A DNA stretch of 64,000 nucleotides from Opitutaceae bacterium EW11 (GCA_003054665.1 QAYY01000020.1:105749-169748); one strand, 5' to 3'. Positions 33,002-43,461 are shown, counted from the first letter of the stretch. Numbers and translations: made by a program. The notes: generated by a model not told the origin, from the letters alone.

Positions 33002-35038
33002 TCAGATCTCCAGCTTTTCCACGCCCACCACGCCGTCGTTCTGCGCCGGCATCCGCACTCGCTGGAAGGCGGAGATCAGATCGTCACGGCGAAGCGGCTT
33101 CGTCAGGTAGTCGTCCATGCCCGCCTGGATGCACTTCTCGCGATCGCCGATCATCGCGTTGGCGGTGAGCCCGATGATCCACGGCTGTTTTTCGCTCTGC
33201 ACCTCGGCCCGGATCGCGGCGGTCGCCTCCAAACCGTTCATCTCCGGCATGTGCCAGTCCATCAGCACGACGTCGTAGCTGCCGGCCTTCACTTTCGAAA
33301 CGCCCTCGACGCCGTCGTCGGCCACGTCGGCTTCGAAGCCGTTCTTCCGCAGCATGGCGAGCGCGACCTTCTGGTTCACCAGATTGTCTTCGACGAGCAG
33401 GATCCGCAGGTGGCGGTTGAGAAGGATCTCCGGCCCCGGTTTGGCTTCGTCGGGCTTGACCGGCTCGTCGGCCGGGTCGGCGACGATCGTGAAATGAAAC
33501 GTGGAGCCGACGCCCACCGAGCTCTCCATCCAGGCGTCGCCGCCCATCAGCTGGGCCATGCGCTTGCAGATCGCGAGGCCCAGTCCGGTGCCTCCGAAGC
33601 GCCGCGACGTCGAGAGGTCGGCCTGGCTGAAAGGCTGGAACAGCAGCGCCTGTTTATCGAGCGGGATGCCCATGCCGGTGTCGCGCACGGAAAACTGGAT
33701 ACGAGCGGGCCCGGCGGACTCCGCATCGACCGTGCAGGAAACGGAGATCGAAACCTCTCCCGTCTCGGTGAACTTCACCGCGTTGCTCACGAGATTCGAA
33801 AGGATCTGGCGCACGCGCGCTCCGTCGCCCAGCACGTGGGCCGGCACACCCGGCGTCGTCGTGGCCGTCAGCTTGAGCCCCTTCGCCTGAGCGCGGCTCG
33901 AGAACAGCGCCACGATGTCCTCCACCGTGCGCTGGATCGGGAAAACCACGCGCTCCAGCTCGAGCTTGCCGGACTCGATCTTCGAGAAGTCGAGAATGTC
34001 GTTCAGGATCACCAGCAGCCCGTTTCCGGAGTTGCGGATCGTCTCGAGTCCATCGCGCTGTTGCGGCGTGAGAGTCGTCTCCAGCAGCAGTTCGGTCATG
34101 CCGATGACGCCGTTGAGCGGCGTTCGAATCTCGTGGCTCATCACGGCGAGGAACGCGCTCTTCGCCTGGTTGGCCACTTCGGCGGACAGCGCCAATTCGT
34201 TCGCGCGGGAAATGGAGTCCTGCAGCTGACGGTTCGCGGCCTCGAGTTCGGCCTTGGCGAGCAGAAGCGTTTCCTCGGTTTTCCGGCGCTCGCGAATCTC
34301 CTTCGCCATCTTGCTCTGCGTCTCGAGCAGCACCTGCCCGCTCGATTGCAGCAGGGCCTCGGACCGGCGGGCGCGCTCCAATTGCTCCTCCAGCTCGCGC
34401 TGCTGCTCGGTCAGCCGCTCGCGGCTGCGCTGCTCCGAGATCACGTGGCGGCGGTTCAGCCAGCTCCAGGTCCCGATCACGAGCGCCTCGAGCACGAGCA
34501 GCACCAGGTGGCTGCTCAGACGGGGAAGTCCGATCCGGTAGTCTTCGAAGAAATACAGGCCTCCGCCGGAATTCTGGTGATAGGCGAAGACGACGTGCGC
34601 GACGGAGATCAGGAGAGTCGGCGCAACCAGGCACCGCCAGTCCGCGTACACGATCATCATCGTCAGCGCGGTGAAAAAGAGGAAGTGCGCCTCCGACTGC
34701 CCCAGCATCTGCAGGACGTGCAGCCCGGCGAACATCTGAAGCACCGCGCCCGCCACCGAGCGGGTGAAACCGGACGCCGGAGCCCGCAGGACAGCGACCC
34801 AAAAGAGGAGAAACGCAGCCGGAGCGATGGCCAACGTGGGCAGCCAGACCCGGTGAATCGGAGCAAGAATCAGCGCGAGAACGAAATGCCCCGTGATGAA
34901 AACCTTCATCCAGCGGTCGCCGCGGCGGTACACCGGATCGAGAATCTGTTCGTCCGTCAGCTGGTCACCGTCGTTCGGAACCGCGGCGGCGGCTTCTCCG
35001 GAGAAGAGCCGGCCAACGATGGAGGCGATCGCCTTCAT
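33002..35038 (-). CDS. Membrane-bound hybrid histidine kinase / response regulator
   Basis: This 678-residue hybrid kinase has about six membrane helices in residues 45-200 ([20 protein letters not shown] and following). A coiled coil runs about 205-290. The HisKA box [19 protein letters not shown] carries the phospho-acceptor His near 307. The ATPase has [19 protein letters not shown] and [15 protein letters not shown]-terminal receiver has the Asp in [13 protein letters not shown] (about 600) and the Lys in [10 protein letters not shown]. No HPt or output domain is present, so the signal must leave through another protein, possibly the HPt of CheA (inference). It is transcribed toward the cheW terminator. 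Confidence 0.92.
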   Translation of the reverse strand: MKAIASIVGRLFSGEAAAAVPNDGDQLTDEQILDPVYRRGDRWMKVFITGHFVLALILAPIHRVWLPTLAIAPAAFLLFWVAVLRAPASGFTRSVAGAVLQMFAGLHVLQMLGQSEAHFLFFTALTMMIVYADWRCLVAPTLLISVAHVVFAYHQNSGGGLYFFEDYRIGLPRLSSHLVLLVLEALVIGTWSWLNRRHVISEQRSRERLTEQQRELEEQLERARRSEALLQSSGQVLLETQSKMAKEIRERRKTEETLLLAKAELEAANRQLQDSISRANELALSAEVANQAKSAFLAVMSHEIRTPLNGVIGMTELLLETTLTPQQRDGLETIRNSGNGLLVILNDILDFSKIESGKLELERVVFPIQRTVEDIVALFSSRAQAKGLKLTATTTPGVPAHVLGDGARVRQILSNLVSNAVKFTETGEVSISVSCTVDAESAGPARIQFSVRDTGMGIPLDKQALLFQPFSQADLSTSRRFGGTGLGLAICKRMAQLMGGDAWMESSVGVGSTFHFTIVADPADEPVKPDEAKPGPEILLNRHLRILLVEDNLVNQKVALAMLRKNGFEADVADDGVEGVSKVKAGSYDVVLMDWHMPEMNGLEATAAIRAEVQSEKQPWIIGLTANAMIGDREKCIQAGMDDYLTKPLRRDDLISAFQRVRMPAQNDGVVGVEKLEI

Positions 35039-35243
35039 CTGCGCGCAACCTCCCGAGATCCGAACCGCTTACATGCATCCGCCCAAGGCGAGCGAAGCCC
35101 GCCCCCTTCAACAGAAAGGCAGCTGCAGGCGGCGAACCGGCAGGCGCGGCAGATACGAAACATAGGATGCTACCGCCTGCATCGGCTTTTCCGACGGGAA
35201 GTTGAGCGAAACCCCTCGTGGGCAGGAGGGAGGGAAAGCCCGT

Positions 35244-37421
35244 TCAGGCGTTCGCCGGCGCCGGATTCGTGTTGAGGATGGCCCTCAGCCGGCGGCCCAG
35301 CTCGTCGAGCTGGTACGGTTTCGGCAGAAAATCGTTTTGCCCCAGATCGCTCAACTCGCGGCGCACCTCGGGGGTGATGTTGCCGCTGATGACGAGAACC
35401 TTCGTTTCCGGCCGGATGCGGCGAAGGGTGCGGAAGACCTCCACTCCGCCGATTTCGGGGAGGTTCAGGTCGAGCAGGACGGCGTCGATCGGAGCGGTCT
35501 CGCGCAGCAGCACGTCGATGCCTTCCGCGCCGTCGGCCGCCGTGAGCACCCGGTAGCCGCGGGGCTCCAGCACCGTCCTCAGGAGTTCGCGCAAGCTGGC
35601 CTCGTCCTCGATGATCAGGACCGTCTCGCGGCCGGGCGGGATGTCGCCGAGCAGGCCGTGCGAAGTGTCGCTCGAGCGGGTCGCGGTCTTGGCCGCCTCC
35701 AAGGGAAGGTAGATCGAGAACGTGCTGCCAACCCCCTCCGTGCTGTCGACCTCGAGGAAGCCGCGGTGGTTGAGAATGATTCCGTAGACGACGGAGAGCC
35801 CCAGTCCCGTGCCACCCGAGTTCTGCTTCGTGGTGAAGAACGGCTCGAAAATGCGGGCGCGGACGTGCGGCGGCATGCCGCAGCCCGTATCGGAAACCTT
35901 GATGCAGGCGTATTCGCGGGCGGCCTCGGCGCCGAGCCGCGCGATGGTGTCGCCGGTGACCTTGCGCGTGGAAACGGAGATCCGTCCGCCGCCCGTCATG
36001 GCGTCGCGGGCGTTCACGCACAGGTTCATGATCACCTGCTGGAGCTGGTTCGGATCGGCGGAGATCTGCGGCAGCTCCTGGTCGAGATCGAACTGGAACG
36101 TGATCGTCCGCGGGAACGTCTCGGCGCACATGCGGCCGAGGTCCTGGATGTGCTGGTTGAGCGAAACGAGGCGGAACGACGCGTCGGCCTTGCGGCTGAA
36201 GGTGAGGATCTGGCGCACCAGCCCGACCGCGCGCTGCGAGGCCGAGTGGATTTCCTTGAGGTACCGCACCAGCAGTTCGTCCGCCGGCTGGCGGTTCAGC
36301 GCGATCTCGACGAACCCGTTGATGATCGCGAGCACGTTGTTGAAATCGTGCGCGATGCCGCCGGCGAGCGTGCCGACGCTCTCCATCTTCTGCGCCTGGC
36401 GGAGCTGGTCCTCGAGTTTCTTGCGCTCGGTGATGTCCTCCCGAACGCAGAGGAGGTGCGTCACCTCGTCGACGTTGTTGCGGATGGGGGAAACCTGGAC
36501 GAATTCCCAGAGCGTGCGGCCGTCCTTGGTGCGCGTGCACATCTCGCCGGTCCACTTCTGCCCGGTCTTGACCGTCTCCTCGAATTCCCGGAACGACTCC
36601 TCGCTCGGATGACCCTCGCGAAGGACGGGGATGCCCTTCTCGAAGATCTCCTCGAGAGTGTAGCCGGTGGCGTACGTGTAGCGAGGATTCACATACTGCA
36701 CGCGGCCGTCCGGCGTGGTCATGACGATCGAGAACGGCGACTGCTCGATCGCGGTCGCCAGCTTGAAAAAGTGCTCTTCGGCCAGGCGGCGTTTCGTCAC
36801 GTCGCGCCCGATGGCGCGAAACGCGACGATCGCGCCCTCGTCGCTGCGGACGGCGTTTTCCTCCCACGAAAGCCAGCGCCAGCCCTGGGCGGTCAGCCAG
36901 CGGTGCTCGTGCGAGACGCGGTACGGGGCAAGGCCCACGCGCGTCATCTGGGCGCGCCAGTCGGCGACGTCGTCGGGATGGAGAAGATTCTCGATCTCGC
37001 GTCCGCCCCAGTTGGCGCGTGGAACGCCGAACTTGCGGGCAAAAGCTTCGTTGACCGCCAGCACGCGGCCCTCGCTGCTCCGGACGAGCGCCAGCTCCAC
37101 GGAGCCCTGCCAGGGCTGGACGAGGTAGTCGTGAACCCCGCACGAGTAGTCCACGACGTGCAGCGTCACGATGGTGAGGGAGGCGCGGCGGGTCCGGCGG
37201 AAGACGGGAAGCTCGCGCGCGACGAGACCCAGGTTCTGGATCGGGCCGAGTTCGTCGAAACTGGCGCCGATCAGCGCGTCGACCGGCTTGGCGAGCAGTG
37301 CGACCGCGCGCGGAGTGGCCTGCTGGATACGGCGCTGCGAATCGAGGATGAGAATGGCTTCCTCGGCCGCTGCGGCGGTCGAGGCGGGGGCGTTCGGAAC
37401 CTTCTTCGGCGATTCGTTCAT
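35244..37421 (-). CDS. Multi-PAS hybrid histidine kinase / response regulator (NtrB-like core)
   Basis: This 725-residue soluble sensor has three PAS-like domains: one at about 20-100, one at 110-215 (NEAFARKFGVPRANWGG) and one at 220-340 (SPFSIVMTTPDGRVQYVNPR). The kinase core has AGGIAHDFNNVLAIINGFVE, the His box of the NtrB-like group, and an ATPase with NLCVNARDAM and GGTGLGLSVVYGI. The C-terminal receiver has VLLDLNLPEIGG with the acceptor Asp and FLPKPYQLDEL. No transmembrane helix is visible, so it senses in the cytoplasm. I use the ATG at 37421 (a GTG at 37427 would add two residues). The HDOD gene ends 28 bases upstream, so the two are probably one transcript. Confidence 0.92.
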   Translation of the reverse strand: MNESPKKVPNAPASTAAAAEEAILILDSQRRIQQATPRAVALLAKPVDALIGASFDELGPIQNLGLVARELPVFRRTRRASLTIVTLHVVDYSCGVHDYLVQPWQGSVELALVRSSEGRVLAVNEAFARKFGVPRANWGGREIENLLHPDDVADWRAQMTRVGLAPYRVSHEHRWLTAQGWRWLSWEENAVRSDEGAIVAFRAIGRDVTKRRLAEEHFFKLATAIEQSPFSIVMTTPDGRVQYVNPRYTYATGYTLEEIFEKGIPVLREGHPSEESFREFEETVKTGQKWTGEMCTRTKDGRTLWEFVQVSPIRNNVDEVTHLLCVREDITERKKLEDQLRQAQKMESVGTLAGGIAHDFNNVLAIINGFVEIALNRQPADELLVRYLKEIHSASQRAVGLVRQILTFSRKADASFRLVSLNQHIQDLGRMCAETFPRTITFQFDLDQELPQISADPNQLQQVIMNLCVNARDAMTGGGRISVSTRKVTGDTIARLGAEAAREYACIKVSDTGCGMPPHVRARIFEPFFTTKQNSGGTGLGLSVVYGIILNHRGFLEVDSTEGVGSTFSIYLPLEAAKTATRSSDTSHGLLGDIPPGRETVLIIEDEASLRELLRTVLEPRGYRVLTAADGAEGIDVLLRETAPIDAVLLDLNLPEIGGVEVFRTLRRIRPETKVLVISGNITPEVRRELSDLGQNDFLPKPYQLDELGRRLRAILNTNPAPANA

Positions 37422-37449
37422 GGGCACGCGACTCGGCGCAACCGAACGA

Positions 37450-38367
37450 TCACACCAGGCCGCTCAGAACCGTGGGCAGCCGCTGGACGCTGTTGGAAAG
37501 CGCGGCCCGGGCGATGCGGGTCTCCTTTTCCCCGCTGCCGTAGAGTATCCGCCAGCCGGGCAGCTCGAGCCAGGCGTCGTCGGCGATCGGGGCGACGTTC
37601 TCAAAACCGCCGGGGATGCCGGCGTAACGCACGAGTTGATCCGCCACCTGGACGGCGGCGGCGAAAAAGGCGTGGTCCGGCGCGGATTCCGGATCGTTGT
37701 GATAGAGGACGGCGTCGGTGATCTCGGCCGAAAGCTGGTGGCGCTGCAGATAATAGCCGCCGATCTTGGCGTGGTCCCAGCCGATCAATTCGCGCTCGAG
37801 CACGCAGACGTCGGCCGGCGTCCGGAACGACGTGTTCACGATCTGGCCGAACTCTTTCTGGAAGGCGGACGCCATCACGACCTTCCCGACGTTGTGCAGC
37901 AGGCCGATGATGTAGTCGGTGTCGTCGTCGATCAGGAGCGTGGTGGTGGCGAGGATCTCGCGCGTCATGATCGCGGAGCCGATGGAGTGTTTCCACAGCT
38001 CCTTCCACGGCAGGCGCAGGCTGGAACGGTTGATCCGCTCCAGCTCCTCGATCACCGGAGTGGCCATGGAGAGTTCGCGGATCTGGCGCAGGCCGAGATA
38101 AAAAACAGCTTCCTCGATGTTGTTCACCTTGGCCGTGAGGCCGAAGTAGACGGAGTTGACCATGCGCAGCAGGCGCGCGGTCAGCGAGGGGTCGCGGCGG
38201 ATGATCTCCGCGATCTGGGAATTGTAGCTCTGCTCGGAGTTAACGAGTCCAGCCAGCGCGCGGTTGATGCTCTGCAACGAGGCCAGCTTCGGGCACGCGT
38301 CGATGCGCTTGATGATTTCGGCGTCGGTGTACGGGCGAGACACAGGTGTGGGACTGGCGGTCGGCAT
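37450..38367 (-). CDS. HDOD-domain signalling protein
   Basis: This 305-residue HDOD protein has the segments CPKLASLQSINRALAGLVNS, IIRRDPSLTARLLRMVNSVY and IIGLLHNVGKVVMASAF. The HN in place of HD again suggests a non-catalytic module. GGGGTGAG lies about seven bases before the ATG at 38367; a GTG at 38379 is the alternative. It precedes the PAS hybrid kinase gene with 28 bases between and is probably co-transcribed with it. The two HDOD proteins of this block are only loosely similar by eye. Confidence 0.87.
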   Translation of the reverse strand: MPTASPTPVSRPYTDAEIIKRIDACPKLASLQSINRALAGLVNSEQSYNSQIAEIIRRDPSLTARLLRMVNSVYFGLTAKVNNIEEAVFYLGLRQIRELSMATPVIEELERINRSSLRLPWKELWKHSIGSAIMTREILATTTLLIDDDTDYIIGLLHNVGKVVMASAFQKEFGQIVNTSFRTPADVCVLERELIGWDHAKIGGYYLQRHQLSAEITDAVLYHNDPESAPDHAFFAAAVQVADQLVRYAGIPGGFENVAPIADDAWLELPGWRILYGSGEKETRIARAALSNSVQRLPTVLSGLV

Positions 38368-38454
38368 GAAGTGACTCACCCCAGGCTCGGCACTCCCGCT
38401 AGGAAGTGGACAGGATGAGGCTTACCCCCTCTATCGGCGGTCGGCGGTCGAAGT

Positions 38455-39408
38455 TTAGGGGCTTTCTGAGAGCCGCGTCTGGGGAGAACCGCTCAAGTGT
38501 CCGCCTGACCGCTGGTTTGCAAGCATGACGTTGGTCTGCAGGAGGCGTCCGGTCGACCCGTCGTACATATACGGCTCGATGTCCACCACCGCGAAACCCG
38601 CATCGTAGGCCAGCCGCAGGACGTCGTGCATCAACCGCTGCCCGGTGTAGAGCGGCACCACGGACATCTCCACGTAAAGGAGGTCGAACGAGGCCAGGCT
38701 CGAGGCCGCCCCGGCCAAAACCTCGAATTCGTAGCCCTGGGTGTCGACCTTCAGCATGCTGCCGCGCCGGGGTTTTTCCAGGCCGGCCATGACGTGATCG
38801 ACCGTGTCGATGGTGGCGTCGAAGCCGTCCACCGTGCGGGATTGGGGCGCGACCTTCAGGTGAAGCTGCTCGATCGGAAGGAAAGAACTCGATTCGGCAT
38901 TGTTGCCGCTGATGTGGATGCGTTTGACCTCCTGCACCCGGCCCAAACCCGCGTTGACCGGCTTCCACAGCGCATCACCGGCCGCGTGTTTTTGAAGAGT
39001 CGCAAATGCGCTCGGTACCGGCTCGAACGATACGATTCGCTCGGCGTATCCAAGATCCCGGAGCTCCTGGGCGAATTGTCCGGTGTTCGCGCCGACGTCC
39101 AGGATCAGGTCGAGCGGTTGAGTGATGACGAACCGCATCCACCGGCACGACGGTTCGCTCAGAATGCGCCCGAGGCACTGCAGAGCGGAAGGGTCTTTCG
39201 GGGATAACGCCAGGGTCGACCGCAACCAACCGAGCGCCCGTGCCCGGCGGCCCGTTTCGAGGCAGATGATCGCCATCAGGTAGGTCACTTCCGGCCGGCT
39301 TGGACAGCGGGCAACCAGTTTCAGGCCCGTCGCCTCGGCTTCGGGATACCGTTTGGCCTGCAGGTGAATCGTGGTCTCGCGGATCAGCTGCGAAATGTCG
39401 TCGCTCAT
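38455..39408 (-). CDS. FkbM-family methyltransferase with N-terminal TPR-like region
   Basis: This 317-residue protein has helical TPR-like repeats at residues 1-85 (YPEAEATGLKLVARCPSRPE, PSALQCLGRIL). They are followed by the FkbM SAM-binding core: LILDVGANTGQFAQEL (about 103), FEPVPSAF, and MLKVDTQGYEFEVLAGA (about 218). FkbM proteins O-methylate sugars in glycans or antibiotics. The ATG at 39408 starts MSDDISQLIRET. It is divergent from two TPR-GT41 transferases (154-base gap), so the target may be a glycan added by those enzymes (inference). Confidence 0.88.
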   Translation of the reverse strand: MSDDISQLIRETTIHLQAKRYPEAEATGLKLVARCPSRPEVTYLMAIICLETGRRARALGWLRSTLALSPKDPSALQCLGRILSEPSCRWMRFVITQPLDLILDVGANTGQFAQELRDLGYAERIVSFEPVPSAFATLQKHAAGDALWKPVNAGLGRVQEVKRIHISGNNAESSSFLPIEQLHLKVAPQSRTVDGFDATIDTVDHVMAGLEKPRRGSMLKVDTQGYEFEVLAGAASSLASFDLLYVEMSVVPLYTGQRLMHDVLRLAYDAGFAVVDIEPYMYDGSTGRLLQTNVMLANQRSGGHLSGSPQTRLSESP

Positions 39409-39562
39409 GGGGTAAAGAAATCGCCCGCTCGGTGTGTGCGCCGCGGGTTCGTGTCGCCAGCATCGGCTGGCCGGTCGCAAGCTTTAGGGTAAGTTCCCCA
39501 GGCGTGCCGGGGATTGCTTCTCAAGACGCAGGCCGGCAGACCGATAGCAGGGAAGACCCAAC

Positions 39563-41506
39563 ATGCTTTCTCCCCCGAAAGGCCAAGCGCTTATGCAACA
39601 AGCGCTGCAGCACCACAAAGCCGGCCGATGGGCGCAGGCGGCAGCGCTGTACGGCGAACTCTGTCGCAGCCAGCCGATGCATTTCGAAGCCCACCTCTAC
39701 GGCGGCGGCGTGGCGCTCCAGCTGGGGCGGTTGGAGGAAGCCGCCCGCTGCCTGACGCGGGCCGCCCAAATCAACCCCCGTTCCACCCAGGCGCTCGTGT
39801 GGCTCGGCGTGGCCCTGGCCCAGGCGGGAGAATGTGCGGGAGCCGAACAGCAGCTTCGGGCAGCCCTCAAGATCGATCCGGCCAGCCATGAAACCTGGGC
39901 GCACCTCGCGTCCGTGCTGGTGATCGGCGGGAAACTCGACGACGCCAACGGCGCCTACCGGAAGGCGCTCTCCATCCTGCCAAACTCCGCCCAATACTGG
40001 ACCTCGCTCGGATCGGCTCTGCAGATCGCGGGCCGGGGCGGCGAGTCCGTCGAGTGCCACACACGCGCCCTTTCGATCGATCCGAAGGAACCGAAAGCTC
40101 AGGCCAACCGAGCCCAGGCGCTGCTTTCGCTCCACCGCGTGGCGGAGGCCCTGGACGATTTCGACAGTCATCTCCGGCGGTTTCCCGACGACCTCAGCGC
40201 CTCGAGTTTCCGGCTCTTCCTTCTCCACTACCCCGCCGAGATTCGAAGGGACTGGCTCGCCGAGGAGCACCGTGCCTTCGGCCGAAAAGCCGCGGCGGCC
40301 GCGCAAGCCGCGCGCCGGCTGAAACCGGCTCCCGCGAATCCCTCCCGCAACGCGGCCGAGCCGGGAAAACGGCTGCGCGTCGCGTTCCTCTCGCCCGATC
40401 TTCGAGGTCACTCCGTAGCCTATTTTCTCGAGCCCCTGTTGAGTCACCTGGACCGAAGTTTGTTCGAGGTCGTGCTTTATCACGATCACCCGGTGGTCGA
40501 CGGAACCAGCGACCGCCTTCGCTCCCAGGCGTCGCTCTGGCGCAATTTCATCGGGAAAACCCAGGATCAGGTCGAAGCCCAGATCCGCGCCGACGCGCCG
40601 GACATCCTCGTCGATCTGGCGGGCCATACCGGTTTCAACCGCATGCCGCTGTACGCGCTTCGGCCCGCGCCGGTCCAGATCACCTACTTGGGTTACCCCA
40701 ATACCACCGGACTCGCGGAGATGGACTTCCGGCTCACCGACGGCATCGCCGATCCCGAGGGAGACAGCGACGCGTTCCACACCGAGAAGCTCGTCCGTTT
40801 CTCCAGCTGCGCCTGGACGTATTCACCCGCTCCCGACGCTCCTGAGCCGGCACCGGCGCCCTGCCTCGCGGGCGAACCGTTCACCTTCGGCTCCTTCAAC
40901 AGCCTTTCCAAAGTGAACGACGCCACCCTGCGGCTCTGGGCCGAGGTGCTGCGCGCCGTGCCCGGCTCGCGGCTTCTCCTCAAGACGTTCGCGATCGACG
41001 AACCCCTGCTCCGGCGTCGGGCCGAGGCGGCCGGCATTCCGAAGGACCAGTTCCTCGTGCTCCCCGGCGGCGGCACGACGGTCGAACATCTCGGCGCGTA
41101 TTCGCGGCTCGACGTGGCGCTCGATCCTTTTCCGTACCACGGCACCACCACGACGTGCGAGGCGCTGTGGATGGGCGTTCCGGTCGTGAGCTTGAAAGGC
41201 GACCGCCATTCCGCCCGGGTCGGCGCCTCCCTGCTCGCCGCGGTCGGGCACTCGGAATGGACCGCGGCGGATCCGGCCGCCTACGTGCGCGTCGCCGCCG
41301 AACTCGCGTCGGATCGCGCTCGGCTCGCCGCCACACGGGCCCGCCTGCGCGAGGAGATGCGCGCTTCCGTGCTCCTGGACCATGTCGCGCAGTCGCGCCG
41401 CTTTTCCGCCGCGCTGCGCGCCTGCTGGCAAAGCCACTGCGGCCAGTCCGCCGCGGTCGACGCCCTCATCCATCCGCAAACGCCCCCGCCGCCCACCCCT
41501 GCATGA
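39563..41506 (+). CDS. TPR-containing GT41 (SPINDLY/OGT-like) glycosyltransferase, copy 1
   Basis: This 647-residue protein has about five TPR units in residues 1-200 (AGRWAQAAALYGELCRSQPM and following). A GT41 catalytic region covers about 270-640. Signatures are RVAFLSPDLRGHSVAYFLEP with the conserved His, DILVDLAGHTGFNRMPL, PVQITYLGYPNTTGL, FGSFNSLSKV, and YHGTTTTCEALWMGVPVVSL. GT41 enzymes transfer GlcNAc, fucose or another sugar to Ser/Thr of proteins; bacterial members sometimes modify flagellin or adhesins. The donor and target are unknown. The stop overlaps the start of copy 2 by ATGA, so the two are translationally coupled. Confidence 0.92.
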   Translation: MLSPPKGQALMQQALQHHKAGRWAQAAALYGELCRSQPMHFEAHLYGGGVALQLGRLEEAARCLTRAAQINPRSTQALVWLGVALAQAGECAGAEQQLRAALKIDPASHETWAHLASVLVIGGKLDDANGAYRKALSILPNSAQYWTSLGSALQIAGRGGESVECHTRALSIDPKEPKAQANRAQALLSLHRVAEALDDFDSHLRRFPDDLSASSFRLFLLHYPAEIRRDWLAEEHRAFGRKAAAAAQAARRLKPAPANPSRNAAEPGKRLRVAFLSPDLRGHSVAYFLEPLLSHLDRSLFEVVLYHDHPVVDGTSDRLRSQASLWRNFIGKTQDQVEAQIRADAPDILVDLAGHTGFNRMPLYALRPAPVQITYLGYPNTTGLAEMDFRLTDGIADPEGDSDAFHTEKLVRFSSCAWTYSPAPDAPEPAPAPCLAGEPFTFGSFNSLSKVNDATLRLWAEVLRAVPGSRLLLKTFAIDEPLLRRRAEAAGIPKDQFLVLPGGGTTVEHLGAYSRLDVALDPFPYHGTTTTCEALWMGVPVVSLKGDRHSARVGASLLAAVGHSEWTAADPAAYVRVAAELASDRARLAATRARLREEMRASVLLDHVAQSRRFSAALRACWQSHCGQSAAVDALIHPQTPPPPTPA

Positions 41507-43461
41507 ATCCGGCCCAACTCGTGCGAACCCTGCAGACGGCGCTGGACCACCATAACCGCGGACGCCTTCCCGAAGCCGAGCGCCTCTACCGGCAGGTGCT
41601 GGCCGCGTCGCCCAAGGCGTTCGATCCGCTTCACCTGCTGGGAGTGCTTCAGTATCAGAAAGGGCGCTACACGGAGGCCGTGGACCTCCTGTCCCGCGCC
41701 CACGCCGTCGATTCTCGGAACGCCGCGTGCGAAATGCGGCTCGGGCTCGCCCTGGCCGCGCTGCAGCGGATGCCGGAAGCCGAGAAGCATCTGCGCGGAG
41801 CGGTGCAAAAGGATCCGAAGTCGCCCGACGTCTGGAGCAATCTGGGCATCGTGCTGCGGGCATCCGGGCAGTTCGCCGAGGCGGCCAACTGCTTCAAGCA
41901 GACACTCGCGCTGAAGCCCGACGCTCACGAAATCCACGATCGGCTCGGCGCGCTGGTCGCCGACACCGAGGGCCTGCCGGCGGGCATTCCCCACTTCAAG
42001 CGCGCCGTCGAAGTCGCACCCGGTTTCGCCCAGGGTTGGTGCAATCTCGGCCTGGCCCTCTTGGCGGACCGGCGCTACGCGGAGGCGCTCGCCGCGCTGG
42101 ACCGCGCGCTCCAGCTCGAGCCGCAGCTCCTGCAGGCGAAGGTCGGCCGCGGCCTCGCCTTCCAGCAGACTTACCAGTTGGACGAGGCGATGGAGACGTT
42201 CGGCCAGGCGCTGGCGCAGAATCCCGCGTACCACGAAGCGCGGAGCGCTCGGCTCCTGACCTTGAACTACCTCGCCGGACGGAGCCGCGAGGACGACTAC
42301 CGCGAGCATCTCGCCTTCGGAGCCGTCGCCGAAGCCGCGCCCGCCCCGGAGCTGCGTCCGCGGCGGCTTGAGCCCGGCGAGAAACTGAAGCTCGCGTTTC
42401 TCTCCGCCGACCTGCGCAGCCATTCGGTCGCCTATTTTCTCGAACCGCTTCTGCAGCACCTCGACCGGTCGCGCTTCGAGATTTGCCTCTACCACGATCA
42501 CCACCAGGTCGACGCGATGTCGGAGCGCCTCCGCGCGCACGCCGACCTCTGGCGCAATTTCGTCGGCCAGCTGAATCCGTCCGTCGAAGCCGCGATTCGC
42601 GCCGACAAACCGGACATCCTCGTCGATCTCGCGGGCCACACCGGCCTGAACCGGCTTCCGCTTCTCGCGAGGCGCCTCGCCCCCGTCCAGATCACCTATC
42701 TCGGCTACCCCAACACCACCGGCCTTCGCGCGATGGACTACCGATTCGTGGATACGCTCACGGACCCGGACGCCGAGGACGAACGCTTTCACACGGAGAA
42801 ACTCGTGCGGTTCTCCCGCTGCGCCTGGTCCTACCTGCCGCCCGCGAGCGCTCCCGAACCGGCACGCACGGGCGACACGGGAGTGACGTTCGGCTCGTTC
42901 AACAACCTCGCCAAACTCTCGCCGGAGATTCTGGCGGTCTGGTCCCGGATCCTCGCCGCCGTGCCTGGCTCGCGTTTGCTGCTCAAGGGGCACGGACTCC
43001 AGGACCCGGCTGTGCGCGGCGTGGTCGAGAAGAAGCTGCTGCACGCGTCGCTCGACCCGGCGCGGGTCGAGCTTCTCGGACGCACCCCCAATCTCGCCTC
43101 ACATCTCGAGCTGTATCATCGCGTGGACATCGCGCTGGATGCCTTTCCCTATCACGGCACCACCACCACCTGCGAAGCCCTCTGGATGGGAGTGCCCGTC
43201 ATCACGCTTCGGGGAGACCGGCACGCCAGCCGCGTGGGCGTAAGCCTTCTCTCCGCCGCGGGCCGCCCCGAGTGGATCGCGTCGTCGGCAGACGACTACG
43301 TCAGACTCGCCGCGGAGCTTGCCAACGATTCGGTGGGACGAAACCGGGTCCGCGCCGAACTCCGCCAACAGCTCGCTCAAAGCATCCTGATGGACCATCG
43401 CGGCCAAGCCCGGCGTTTCGGCGAAGCCCTCCTGCAGTGCTGGGCCGAGCAACGTCGATAG
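41503..43461 (+). CDS. TPR-containing GT41 (SPINDLY/OGT-like) glycosyltransferase, copy 2
   Basis: This 652-residue paralogue of the preceding gene has the same layout: TPR units in 1-270 (HNRGRLPEAERLYRQVLAAS and following), then the GT41 region. LAFLSADLRSHSVAYFLEPL, DILVDLAGHTGLNRLPLL, PVQITYLGYPNTTGLRAMDY, FGSFNNLAKLS and YHGTTTTCEALWMGVPVITL match copy 1 closely. The frame is open from 41155, but the ATG at 41503, coupled to the stop of copy 1, begins the first TPR. The pair probably arose by tandem duplication. It is convergent with the large glycosyltransferase gene. Confidence 0.92.
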   Translation: MNPAQLVRTLQTALDHHNRGRLPEAERLYRQVLAASPKAFDPLHLLGVLQYQKGRYTEAVDLLSRAHAVDSRNAACEMRLGLALAALQRMPEAEKHLRGAVQKDPKSPDVWSNLGIVLRASGQFAEAANCFKQTLALKPDAHEIHDRLGALVADTEGLPAGIPHFKRAVEVAPGFAQGWCNLGLALLADRRYAEALAALDRALQLEPQLLQAKVGRGLAFQQTYQLDEAMETFGQALAQNPAYHEARSARLLTLNYLAGRSREDDYREHLAFGAVAEAAPAPELRPRRLEPGEKLKLAFLSADLRSHSVAYFLEPLLQHLDRSRFEICLYHDHHQVDAMSERLRAHADLWRNFVGQLNPSVEAAIRADKPDILVDLAGHTGLNRLPLLARRLAPVQITYLGYPNTTGLRAMDYRFVDTLTDPDAEDERFHTEKLVRFSRCAWSYLPPASAPEPARTGDTGVTFGSFNNLAKLSPEILAVWSRILAAVPGSRLLLKGHGLQDPAVRGVVEKKLLHASLDPARVELLGRTPNLASHLELYHRVDIALDAFPYHGTTTTCEALWMGVPVITLRGDRHASRVGVSLLSAAGRPEWIASSADDYVRLAAELANDSVGRNRVRAELRQQLAQSILMDHRGQARRFGEALLQCWAEQRR

